Shown here: in pieces, positions 47,801-55,934 of the stretch
Numbering within the stretch: position 1 is the first letter of the stretch
Layout of the letters: every line of letters begins with the position of its first letter
NCBI RefSeq assembly: GCF_003410055.1
Contig: NZ_QUZK01000014.1
Location: forward strand, 124,001-188,000
DNA from: Wenzhouxiangella sediminis
Lineage (GTDB): Bacteria > Pseudomonadota > Gammaproteobacteria > Xanthomonadales > Wenzhouxiangellaceae
DNA: 64,000 nt
Direction of reading: 5' to 3'
Program-made: the position numbers and the translations under genes
The notes under the pieces: generated by a model
Told to the model about the DNA's origin: nothing
The model's input: the letters and a program-made list of their open reading frames with translations, nothing else
Database searches by the model: none

Positions 47801-50800
47801 TCGTAGTTGAGCGCGTAAGCCGCCTCGCCGTCACCGGTCGTGAAGTTCCAGAACAGGCGGTTGTAGACCGGCGGCGCAGAAGTCGTGGCCTGCGAGTCGT
47901 CGCGACCGCGCAGCAGCACCAGTTCTTCTTCGAGCACCGAAGCCAGCTGGTTCTGGAAAGGATGGACAGTCGGCGCCAGGCTGGCGAATTCGCCGCTGGT
48001 CAGCAGGCCCACGGTGGGATCCTGTGCGTCGGCGTAGGCTTCGTTGCCGAGCAGCGCGTAGAAGTCGACGATCCGGGTGGCGACGTTGAGAATCGCCTTG
48101 TTGACCGGGCCGTAGTCGACCGGCGGCACGGCATTGACCGACAGGTCCATGGCCCGGCGCATCACGGTCGTATACGCCTCGATCAGGCCGATGTCGTTGA
48201 GCACCTCCGGATTCGACGTCAACGGGATGTCGCCCTCGTAGCGTTCACCCAGTTGCGTGAGCATGCTCGAGTAGGTGTTGGTCGGCGAGGAGTGGAAGTC
48301 CTGAACGCGCGCCTCGAAGGGATTGAGCCGCTCGATGACGCGCTTGACCCAGCCGAGGCCGAGCTGGGCACGCTGATCGAGCGGCGTCGCGCCCGGGCTG
48401 CCCGCCCAGAGACTCCATTCCGACTGGTTGTTGCAGACCGGCAGACCGCGGTAGCGCGCCACGTACCAGTTGTCCGAGAGGGTCTGGATATTCGCACCCT
48501 CGACGGTGATCTCCACCGCGCCTTGCGGGTCGTCGACGGGGAAGCGCTGCCAGCCGTTGAGCTGTCCGGTTTCGGGTTCCGGCAGCGGGAACGGCGGCGT
48601 ACCGTCCTGGTCGGGCTGGAAGTACCACTCGAATTCGAGTGCATCCGGATCGCCGCCGAAGTCACCGGAATGACGCAGCGTCAACTGCTCGTCGAAGATA
48701 TTGTCGGGCATGATGACGTTGAGCTGCCCCTGGTAGCTCGACAGGATGTCGGCCGGATCGGGCGGCGGCGGCTGGCGCAGGCAGTCGACGCGGATGATCT
48801 GCACGCTGACCGGCGCCGGGTTGAGCGTGGGGTCGTTGTTGAAGGCCAGCGTGACCCAGCCGACGCTCTGCGTGGCGCCGGCGGTCAGGGCCGGCTGCAC
48901 TCCGGTGGCCTTGTAGGGCTGCAGGAATCCGTCACCCTGCGGATCGTCGAAGGCGGCGAGCAGTTCGCCGCGGTCGACATCGCGCGACAGCGTGCACTGG
49001 CGCTCACCGGTCTGCGGGTTGATCTGACTGTCCACGCATACCGTTTCGATGCCCTGCGGATTGCGCGTCAAACGCAACAGGGCCTCGACCGCCTCCGCCC
49101 ATCCGCAGGGCTCGCCCGCGTCCTGGCAGGCGTTGGTGGAATCTTCGGCCTCGTCGTCGGCGCTGCCGTCGAGGACCTTGAGCTGGCGCGCCTCGCGGAA
49201 GCTCATGATGTTGAGCATCAACAACGGCTCGCCGGCGATCGTGTCGTCGAAAACGCCGCTGAAGATCAGCCGCTTGTTGAGTGGGTCGTAGCGCAGCCGT
49301 TCGCGGATTGAAACCGGCAGCTTGAGAAGGCCGTCGGCGTCGCCGGTGATGATGCGCCAGCCGGTTTCAGGATCGAGTTGGCTACCCAGCCCGGAGAGGT
49401 TGTCGAGGTAGACATAGCGCGGATTGAGCGGGTCGATCAGCTGAACCAGGGTGTCTTCCGGAGCAGCGCCGCCTGAAGCCTCCATGGCCTCGCGGTGCTC
49501 GTCGAACACCACCTCGACGGCATCCTGCTGGTAGATGTTGGGAAGACCGCGCTTTTGCTTGAGCAGGGTCTCGCCGGGAATCAGCTGGGGCGGATTCGAC
49601 GGCCAGGTGAAGGTGTAGTTGACCGCCAGCGGCTCGTTGGGAGAGACCGTACCGCCCCGCTCTTCGGGCAGGCGCGCCATCCAGGGAATGCACTGTCCCT
49701 CCGTGGCGTCGGGGAAGTCGTTGTTGGTGATGTCGTAGGAGAAGCCCGGCTGCAGCGGATACCAGAACAGGAGTGCGCCGTTGCCGGCCGACTTGCTCCA
49801 CAAACCGTTCTTGTAATCCTTGAAGAACGGCGGCGGGGGCTGCGGGTCATTGGCGGCCTGGCCGACGGCAAGGGTCTCGTCGCAGCCCGGCAGCGTGGAA
49901 AGCGGATACGGGGGCGCCACGGCGGTACCCGCCTCGCCGCCGTACTGGAAGCCGTCGAAGCCGGCCCCGGTAGCGGTCACATAGTAGGTCCGGAAGGCCC
50001 AGCGGCCCAGATCCTCGCTCCAGTACTTGACCAGCACGTAGGGATCCGTCGGCGCGGTGAAGTCGTCGCGCAGATTGATACCGAAATCGGCGCGCAGCGC
50101 GAACAGGGCGAGAATGCCCGTACCGGTGTTGGAGGGCGCAAAGAAGGCATGCGTCGCGTTGGGGTTGTAGCCCGGTTCGGAAACCAGCGGCTGCTGGTAG
50201 ATGCGCAGGTCCGGATACTGCTGTGGGCCGAGGGGTTCCTGGCCCAGCACTTCGCCACCCTGCTCGCTGGCAATGATGATGCGGTCGGGATCCAGCGGCC
50301 AGTCGGGGGCATAGTGCATTGCCCGCTGCGGCCAGTAGATCCCCATGGCGTTACGCCGGTACCAGGCGACGACCATTTCCTTGTCGGCGTCCTGGAGCCG
50401 ATTCGGCCGCACCTTGTTGACGGGGATGATGTGGCCGGTGCGCGACTGGCGGTCGTAGGCGGCGTCGGCCCCCACACCGTCGTAGAAAGCGTCTTCGTTG
50501 AGCACGTAGCCCGTACGGCCGATCTGGTTGTGGTACGGCTCGACGATCGGCTCGCCGATGTCCCAGCGAATGTTGTCGACGTAGTCCGGCGACTGGTTCG
50601 GCCGGAAGGTTCGCACGACTTCTACCGAAGCCGGGTGCTCGAAAGGATCGGTGGTCGCTCCTTCGACGTACAAGAGCACAGTGAAGCCCGGCCGCGAGGC
50701 CTTCATCACGCCGGCATTGACGCTGGCGTCGCTGGGCTGGGACTGCGGCACGAACTGGTTGACGAAACGGAAGCCGCTTCCCGGCTCATCCAGCTCGACC

Positions 50801-53163
50801 GGTGCACCGGCGATATGCACCTGGTAGCACTCGCTGTCGTTGGCCGGCGTGCAGGCTTCACCCGGCCAGCTGGTACGGCCGACGGACACGATCCGGTTGC
50901 TGCTGCTGAGCGGTTCATCGTCGACGCGCCAGTGGATCTCCACGCCGTCGATGGCGTCCAGCACGGTGAGCACCGCCTCGTCGGCGCCTGCGGGCTTGGC
51001 CCAGAAGAAGCGCGTGCCGATGGCGTCGGTCACAAGCTGGCCGTCGATGTAGATTTCGGGCGCCGCCGCCTGCTCGTCGTTTTCGGCATTGGTCGGCGGC
51101 GTGACCGCCTCGCCGACGAGCCAGGTCTTGACCTCGAACCACACCCCGAGCAGATCGAGGTTGGCGACGAAACCGTTCTGTCCGGCCGCCGAGACCAGTT
51201 CGGCTTCCTGGCCGAAAACGATGGAATCGGAAAAAGCACCCGTGACGTAGAGATTCGCCAGGCCGTCGGTCGCGAGGCTGGTCATGACCGAATCGCCGCT
51301 GCCGCCGGCCTGTCCGGGGACGGCCGTCTCGGCGTTGTAACGATCGCCGCCGGTCACCCACTGCGTGCTGCCGCTGTCGTCGACCAGCGAAACGAACAGG
51401 TCGCGTTCACCGGCCGATTGCAGGGTGCCGTCGGGGCCGCTCTTGAAGACCGCCGTACCGGAGAAGTGACCGGCGAGGAAGATGTCGGTGCCGACGCTGG
51501 CCAGCGCGGTGCCCTGCCCGCCGTCGGCCACCTCGATCCAGTCGGTGTCGCCCGAGTTGGGATCCAGCTTGGCCACAGCGGCACCGACATCGGTAACCTG
51601 CTGGCTATAGCCCCACGGCGTGAAGGCGCCCAGGACGCGCCCGGCGATATAGGGCAGGCCGAGATCGCTGACGTGAATCGCGGCCACGGGGAACTCCGGT
51701 TCTACCGGTCGCGCCCATGACCACGTGGGGTTGGCGCTCGTGGGATTGCTCAGACGAGCGATGAACTGGCGATCCTCGGGCTCCAGATCGTTGCTGAACA
51801 GCGGTTCAGCGCCATCGGTGAGGGCAAAGTCATCGACCCACCATCCTTCTATGCCAACTTGCTGGCCCTCGCCCAGTCGCCAGCGGAATCGCACACTGCT
51901 CTCGTTGGCAATACTGTCGAGCGACACCGTCACGGAGTTGTACTCCGGCCAGTCCGGGCTCTGATGGCACCAGCCCGGACCGCTAATGGGGTTGTTTTCC
52001 CAGCCGTTCCAGGCTCCGTTGTAGCCTCCCGACTCGAACCATTCCGGCGGCACCCGATTCCAGTTGTTTCCACCATCGGTCGAGTAGGACAGGACGGCCA
52101 GGTCATAGCAGCTGTCCAGCCGGAATCGATGATTGAATCGAAGCTTCGGCTGCTGGATCGCGGTCAGATCGAAGTTCCGGTCGAGTTCAAGATCGCTCGC
52201 CCGAACACCTGGCTGGTTGGGAATGAAAAAGCTGTTGGGCGGGCTCGAAGGCGTGTCGGTCGATTCCTGCCATGGGCTTTCGGCAATGAACTCAGCCGGG
52301 CTTCCCGGGGGTGTTGGCAAGCTGGCACCGCCCAGGTCGAGCGGCCCGTTGTGCCGGCCCACGACCATGACCCGGCCCTGATCGACATCCAGGGATGAAA
52401 TGGCGGATGAAACGCCGCCGGCCACCCCAGAATTGCTGGCCCACTGCCACACGCCGTCGGAATCCAGGGCGGCCAGATAGTGCTGATCGTCCGGCGGCCC
52501 GCCCGAACAGCTGCCCTGCCCCAGCAGAATGTTCTGTTCGTCGCTGGCGCCGACTTCCGGCGATGTGAAACGCGTGCCGCACTGGTAGTGGCCGGCGATG
52601 ACAAGGATGTCCGGGGACGGGGGAATGGCCGCCGGATTGCCGGGAATCAGGCCGATGTCGACCGAAGCGTCAACCCCCTCGCCGGTGGCCGTACGCACCC
52701 AGGTCCAGCTGCCCGCACCATTGAGCTTGGCCACGAATATGTCGGGCTCAAGCGTTGCCGATGCCATTTCAAAGGAACCGAAATCGGCGCTGTTGACGAA
52801 GCTGCCGGTGATGTAGACGTTGCCCGAGCTGTCGACAACGATGCCGTCCGCGCTGTCGGCGCGGTTGCCGCCGGCGCGCTGCACCCACCGCAGGTTGCCC
52901 GACTGGCTGTAGCGCGCCACGAAGATATCCCGGGTCCCGCGGGCGCTGATCTGGGTGTCACCGCCGAAGACGGCCTGCCCGGTGAACGTGCCGGTCACGA
53001 ACACGTCGCCGCTGGGACCCACGGCCGAGGCGGTGACGAGATCGTCGCCGCTCCCGCCGGCGCTGGTCGGCCAGACGCCCCAGGCCGGGCCGCTCAGGCC
53101 AACGGCCAGGATCAGGAGAAGCGCGATGCGAGTCATGCTGGTTTTGGCTGCGGACATTGTCAT
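44815..53163 (-). CDS. 2782-aa giant exported protein with SBBP propeller repeats and helical C-terminal third
   Basis: A signal peptide (about 1-29) is followed by SBBP-type repeats (GGSGDDLVTASAVGPSGDVFVTGTF) to about residue 680. They are interrupted around 300-460 by an insert with CYDLAVLSYSTDGGNNW and WWVDDFAL that looks like an immune-inhibitor/MAM-like beta sandwich. The middle (700-1650) is Trp/Pro-rich and not recognised. Residues 1650-2500 are largely helical; 2195-2280 looks like coiled coil, and 2420-2445 reads YRAAFDLAARYAYLAATAYDYD. The last 150 residues are beta-rich and end GVSDIRIFFTTYSYSGN. The helical part and ending recall TcA-type toxin subunits, though only weakly. ATG at 53163, 53157 or 53136 could be the start. 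Confidence 0.82.
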   Translation of the reverse strand: MTMSAAKTSMTRIALLLILAVGLSGPAWGVWPTSAGGSGDDLVTASAVGPSGDVFVTGTFTGQAVFGGDTQISARGTRDIFVARYSQSGNLRWVQRAGGNRADSADGIVVDSSGNVYITGSFVNSADFGSFEMASATLEPDIFVAKLNGAGSWTWVRTATGEGVDASVDIGLIPGNPAAIPPSPDILVIAGHYQCGTRFTSPEVGASDEQNILLGQGSCSGGPPDDQHYLAALDSDGVWQWASNSGVAGGVSSAISSLDVDQGRVMVVGRHNGPLDLGGASLPTPPGSPAEFIAESPWQESTDTPSSPPNSFFIPNQPGVRASDLELDRNFDLTAIQQPKLRFNHRFRLDSCYDLAVLSYSTDGGNNWNRVPPEWFESGGYNGAWNGWENNPISGPGWCHQSPDWPEYNSVTVSLDSIANESSVRFRWRLGEGQQVGIEGWWVDDFALTDGAEPLFSNDLEPEDRQFIARLSNPTSANPTWSWARPVEPEFPVAAIHVSDLGLPYIAGRVLGAFTPWGYSQQVTDVGAAVAKLDPNSGDTDWIEVADGGQGTALASVGTDIFLAGHFSGTAVFKSGPDGTLQSAGERDLFVSLVDDSGSTQWVTGGDRYNAETAVPGQAGGSGDSVMTSLATDGLANLYVTGAFSDSIVFGQEAELVSAAGQNGFVANLDLLGVWFEVKTWLVGEAVTPPTNAENDEQAAAPEIYIDGQLVTDAIGTRFFWAKPAGADEAVLTVLDAIDGVEIHWRVDDEPLSSSNRIVSVGRTSWPGEACTPANDSECYQVHIAGAPVELDEPGSGFRFVNQFVPQSQPSDASVNAGVMKASRPGFTVLLYVEGATTDPFEHPASVEVVRTFRPNQSPDYVDNIRWDIGEPIVEPYHNQIGRTGYVLNEDAFYDGVGADAAYDRQSRTGHIIPVNKVRPNRLQDADKEMVVAWYRRNAMGIYWPQRAMHYAPDWPLDPDRIIIASEQGGEVLGQEPLGPQQYPDLRIYQQPLVSEPGYNPNATHAFFAPSNTGTGILALFALRADFGINLRDDFTAPTDPYVLVKYWSEDLGRWAFRTYYVTATGAGFDGFQYGGEAGTAVAPPYPLSTLPGCDETLAVGQAANDPQPPPPFFKDYKNGLWSKSAGNGALLFWYPLQPGFSYDITNNDFPDATEGQCIPWMARLPEERGGTVSPNEPLAVNYTFTWPSNPPQLIPGETLLKQKRGLPNIYQQDAVEVVFDEHREAMEASGGAAPEDTLVQLIDPLNPRYVYLDNLSGLGSQLDPETGWRIITGDADGLLKLPVSIRERLRYDPLNKRLIFSGVFDDTIAGEPLLMLNIMSFREARQLKVLDGSADDEAEDSTNACQDAGEPCGWAEAVEALLRLTRNPQGIETVCVDSQINPQTGERQCTLSRDVDRGELLAAFDDPQGDGFLQPYKATGVQPALTAGATQSVGWVTLAFNNDPTLNPAPVSVQIIRVDCLRQPPPPDPADILSSYQGQLNVIMPDNIFDEQLTLRHSGDFGGDPDALEFEWYFQPDQDGTPPFPLPEPETGQLNGWQRFPVDDPQGAVEITVEGANIQTLSDNWYVARYRGLPVCNNQSEWSLWAGSPGATPLDQRAQLGLGWVKRVIERLNPFEARVQDFHSSPTNTYSSMLTQLGERYEGDIPLTSNPEVLNDIGLIEAYTTVMRRAMDLSVNAVPPVDYGPVNKAILNVATRIVDFYALLGNEAYADAQDPTVGLLTSGEFASLAPTVHPFQNQLASVLEEELVLLRGRDDSQATTSAPPVYNRLFWNFTTGDGEAAYALNYDIGDKNTDGVIDEFDARIQYPQGHGDAWGQYLTAMKTHYSLLKHPFFTWEPTQEAVPVAGVPIQVDFFDERKFAKVAAAKARTGAEIVNLTYRQFYVEDPAAQWQGYKDDDPERAWGLSEWARRAGQGAYFDWVVGNAILPDEDPDPGNFGIQKVDRTTVEELEEIVSNFDSIQQQLDQADRGLNPLGLAKGVVPFDIDPIQVDRYGKTHFEQVYDRAVGALENAVKVWDFANQLNRMLRFNQDSVDDLAANSRANERNYKNRLIEIFGYPYADDVGPGGLYPAGYDGPDVYHYQYIDVLEMAGKDTGLLEGFDIEGDVEINRFDASYDPLPGGVNYFGFDEDAPFWEDNCDSSPLGSGCALGPPPEGDDLTVEMVTYDSPAFGFTFGKPPEWTGQRRATGSIQNVLHDMFMARIDLQRSIVQYENLRSDISDLVDTIEATYNLRNEQLQIANNERRTLNQINIAVQTLNQSAKAVKAAGNLAAAIMDRSSECIPKSIIVGVAAGGDTLSVARCTMKTASVSVNSVTDAIGEGLEIAANVTGATAQDVSQLAALETQVLDSRLELFNMRGQFDEMLRREPVLRMEMFSRAEAIQQLYRKYLEELAKGQRIMAELVQFRKNGAAAVQEHRYKDMAFRVFRNDALQKYRAAFDLAARYAYLAATAYDYDTNLLGSDSRAGRRFLTDIVRERSLGQILGGDPVPGSRGLADPLGRMAANFEVLKGQMGFNNPQIETNRFSLRRELFRIEDTPEGDEQWQRILENARVDDLWQLEEFRRFARPPQPESAGPLPALVFRFPTTVSFGLNFFHWPLGPGDSAYDASRFSTRVRSVGTWFRDYAGLPLSETPRIYLFPTGADVLRSPSYDDFRTRDWQVIDQVLPVPFPIGSQELQNANWLPLADTLSNAFNEVRRYSQFRAHHFTEPFDDTQVIADSRLIGRSVWNREWMLIIPGGSLLADPDEGLDTFIEGAPIPDTEERDGEGVSDIRIFFTTYSYSGN

Positions 53164-53167
53164 GGCA

Positions 53168-54919
53168 CTACTGGTTTAGCTGGTCGATGTTGAGCACGCG
53201 CCGGAACCGGAACGAGCCGCTGACGAAGATCGTGGAGCGGTGGAGCCCCGAGATCGCCTCGTTGAAAGTTCCCGCCACTTCCCCGTTGCCCCATTCCGGC
53301 GACTCGTTGCCCTCCGGGTCGGAACTGGCGAACACGAACTCCATCTCGCGCGTCACCTCGAAGGCTTCCTGGCGATAGTTGATGAACTGCGCGTCCAGGT
53401 TGTCGTGGTCTGGATGGAAACGGTGGAGGAAGGGGTTGGTCGAATGTTCGGGATCGAGGACGATCGAGCCGGTCAGAAGCCCTCCGGGTCCGAACACGCC
53501 TTCGAGCTCGAGCTCGTCACCCTCGTAGTCGTAGGCGGCCGTGCTCATGCGAATACCGACGGGTTCCCCGTCCCGGAGGATCGCGCCTTCGTATTGCGGC
53601 AACAGCGATTCGTCGGTAATCAGGACGTAGCGGCCCGGCTCGTCGACGACATTGAACTCGGGATTGTCGGGGTCGGGCTTGTAAGTGCCCTCCTGCCACA
53701 TCTGGATGACTTCCTTGAGCAGAACCACATTCCCGCCGGCATCGACATGGACGATCATGCGCAACGGAAACTCGCTGCCGGTGGGCACGGGCACCACGCC
53801 GCCGGTCTGCGCCATGCTCACCTCCTCGATCGTGGCGACACCCAGCCACAGCCCGGCGAATCTCGGATCGGTTGCCCGCCCGGCGGCCATCATGCCGCTG
53901 GCTCCCTTACGGGACTGCGTCGCCGCCGACGGAGGTTGAAAGACCGCCGCAGAGACTTCAATCAGCTTCCTGCTGCCAAATCCATTCGATATTTCAATGA
54001 TTTGCGAGGCATTGTTGGCAAATAACTCGGAGCGGCGAACCCCGAAGCGAAGCGTCCGGGATTCGTCCACCGGCAGGCTGAAACTGGTCTCGTCGGGAAT
54101 GACCGGCCACTCGGTCTCGCCGGTCTCTTCATCCCGGGTACCCAGGGCCAGGGGTACGGGAACGTCGGCATCAAGACGGCGAATACGAATCTCGTTGCTC
54201 ACCCCGCTCCGGTTCCGCACGACCAGGCTGTCGCGCGCGACACTGGCGCCGAAATCGAGTCGCTCGCCGAAGTCGAGTTCAACCGACAGGGGACCCTGGA
54301 ACTCGGAGCGGCCCTTGGTATAGACCCAGTAGGCCTCACCACTGCGAATTCGCTCGACCTGCGGCCGGGTAACCGCCACCCACTGTCCGTTGTCGTCGAG
54401 CCGGAAGATCACTTGCCCCTCGTGCGCATCGGAGCCAGCGAACCAGCTACCGAAGGTCGGTTCGTTGCCGGGCTCGACCGGAAAACCGGTCAACTGAAAG
54501 CCGTCGCTGCGCCAGCGCATCGGCCGCAGGGCCGGGCGCCCGGTAATCTCGAGCGTGCGCGGGCTGCTGCCCTGGAGGCGCACCAGGTAGGGCTGATTGG
54601 CGTCGATGGTGTAGAGATTGGTCAGGATGCTCTCGGGCCGTTCCGGCGGGAAGTAGCCGTACCAGCCGTCGATGGTCATCAATTCCTCGTCCGGGTCCTG
54701 AATGAAGCTCACCGGTCGGTCATCGGGGATCCAGCGCCACACGCTCGCCACAGGAAGGCCGGCGAAGACCTGCTCGATGGCGTTGACCTCCGGCTCGACC
54801 TCGACGTGGATCGCATTCCAGCCGGGGCGCAGCTCGATGGTCTGGGTGACCGTACCGGCGGAAACCGTCCCGGCCGCGGTGAGGAACATCAATAGGGAAA
54901 AGGCTGTCAGGCGTTTCAT
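53168..54919 (-). CDS. 583-aa secreted protein, unknown (PGWNAIHVEV type)
   Basis: A signal peptide (about 1-21, ending GTVSAG) precedes a beta-rich protein. The N-terminal part carries LRPGWNAIHVEVEP, VFAGLPVASVWRW and DGWYGYFPPE. The centre carries RSGEAYWVYTKG and a FGVRRSELF-type strand; the C-terminal half has GLWLGVATIEEVS, FPLRMIVHVDAGG and LEGVFGPGGLLTGSIVLD. I have seen the PGWN...VFAG pattern in uncharacterised secreted proteins but know no function. ATG at 54917-54919 fits the signal peptide; an upstream ATG at 54937 would add six residues. It ends 4 bp before the 2782-aa gene, which suggests the two are made together. Confidence 0.8.
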   Translation of the reverse strand: MKRLTAFSLLMFLTAAGTVSAGTVTQTIELRPGWNAIHVEVEPEVNAIEQVFAGLPVASVWRWIPDDRPVSFIQDPDEELMTIDGWYGYFPPERPESILTNLYTIDANQPYLVRLQGSSPRTLEITGRPALRPMRWRSDGFQLTGFPVEPGNEPTFGSWFAGSDAHEGQVIFRLDDNGQWVAVTRPQVERIRSGEAYWVYTKGRSEFQGPLSVELDFGERLDFGASVARDSLVVRNRSGVSNEIRIRRLDADVPVPLALGTRDEETGETEWPVIPDETSFSLPVDESRTLRFGVRRSELFANNASQIIEISNGFGSRKLIEVSAAVFQPPSAATQSRKGASGMMAAGRATDPRFAGLWLGVATIEEVSMAQTGGVVPVPTGSEFPLRMIVHVDAGGNVVLLKEVIQMWQEGTYKPDPDNPEFNVVDEPGRYVLITDESLLPQYEGAILRDGEPVGIRMSTAAYDYEGDELELEGVFGPGGLLTGSIVLDPEHSTNPFLHRFHPDHDNLDAQFINYRQEAFEVTREMEFVFASSDPEGNESPEWGNGEVAGTFNEAISGLHRSTIFVSGSFRFRRVLNIDQLNQ

Positions 54920-54944
54920 TGCGTCGACTGTCTCCATGTCTCGT

Positions 54945-55934
54945 TCACTGCGCCGTTCCGGTCGGGTCGGACGGCAGGGCCGGCGGCTCCTCGGGCGAGT
55001 CGGACTCGACTGGCGCAGCGTGCGGCGGCTCGACGCTTTCGAGCACCGCCTCGTCGATTTCGGTGGTATGTCCTTCGGCGATATCGACGAAAAGGTCGCG
55101 TTCCAGCGCCCGCGAACGCTCACGCTGCAGGCGATGCCGAATGCCGTCGGCAACCTGCTCCAGGGGCTGGGTGCGCCCGGGCTGAAGGGCCGCCAGGCGC
55201 ACGATGTAGAACGCTTCCGCTGTCTCTATTACCGGCGAGGTCTCGCCGTCCTCCTCGAGTGAATAGGCGGCTTCCAGCACGGGCTGCGGCCAGCGGTAAC
55301 GCTCGGACTGGCCGTCCACAAGCCAGCCGACGACGCCTCCCTGGTAGCGCGACGATCGATCGTCGGAATGCTCCACGGCGAGGGGACCGAAGTGCATGGT
55401 CCCGGCCGGCAACTCCGACACGCCCTGCAGCGCGGCTTCGGCCCTGTCACGAGCCGCGGCGCGCGCTTCGTCCCCGGCTGAGGGCGGCACGTCGATACGG
55501 ATCATGGCCACCTGTCGACGGGCGGGGCGCGAAAAGGTCTCGCGGTTTTCCTCGTAGTAGGCCGCGACCGCCTCGTCAGTCGGGGCATCGGCTTCAAGAC
55601 GCGCTTCCAGGCGCTTTTCGCGCAGACGCTGGATAAGCATGCGCTCGACCAGGGCGCGGAACTCGGGCTCCTGGTCGATGCCGACGTCGCGAGCCTCCTG
55701 AACCAGCATGCGATGTCGCAGCAGTTCCTCGAGAAGGGCGCGGCGGTTGTCGGCGCTCTTGAAGTACATCGGCCGGCCCTGGCTGCGGCGGGCCATCTCG
55801 TGCTCGAACTCGGAAACGGTGATGGTCTCCTCGCCGATTCTCGCCAGAACGCGCTCGCCCTCGTCGGCCGGCTGCCGGCACGCGGCCAGCGCCAGGATCG
55901 GGAGGAGCACGAGCCAGGTGGGGAAACGCTGCAT
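54945..55934 (-). CDS. Parvulin-type peptidyl-prolyl isomerase lipoprotein
   Basis: A 329-residue protein with a signal and lipobox LAAC (Cys19). A SurA/PrsA-like helical N-domain (about 30-135, LARIGEETITVSEFEHEMARR, LLRHRMLVQEA) precedes a parvulin domain of about 110 residues (RQVAMIRIDVPP to FYIVRLAALQPG) and an acidic Pro-rich tail. It is probably a periplasmic, membrane-anchored foldase for exported proteins. Its ATG overlaps the stop of the upstream giant by one base (TGATG), so it is translated with it. Placement inside a cluster of giant exported proteins suggests a dedicated chaperone. Confidence 0.9.
   Translation of the reverse strand: MQRFPTWLVLLPILALAACRQPADEGERVLARIGEETITVSEFEHEMARRSQGRPMYFKSADNRRALLEELLRHRMLVQEARDVGIDQEPEFRALVERMLIQRLREKRLEARLEADAPTDEAVAAYYEENRETFSRPARRQVAMIRIDVPPSAGDEARAAARDRAEAALQGVSELPAGTMHFGPLAVEHSDDRSSRYQGGVVGWLVDGQSERYRWPQPVLEAAYSLEEDGETSPVIETAEAFYIVRLAALQPGRTQPLEQVADGIRHRLQRERSRALERDLFVDIAEGHTTEIDEAVLESVEPPHAAPVESDSPEEPPALPSDPTGTAQ

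Noticed and set aside
45052-49311. Plus-strand open frame of about 1419 codons opposite the 2782-aa giant
   Set aside because: Same antisense effect; no ribosome site, signal or recognisable motif, while the minus-strand product has clear ones.
51790-51830. Internal PLFSNDLEP in the 2782-aa giant as another copy of the C-terminal FxDxFE ending
   Set aside because: It is internal, lacks the second aromatic residue, and lies at the edge of a beta-sandwich insert.
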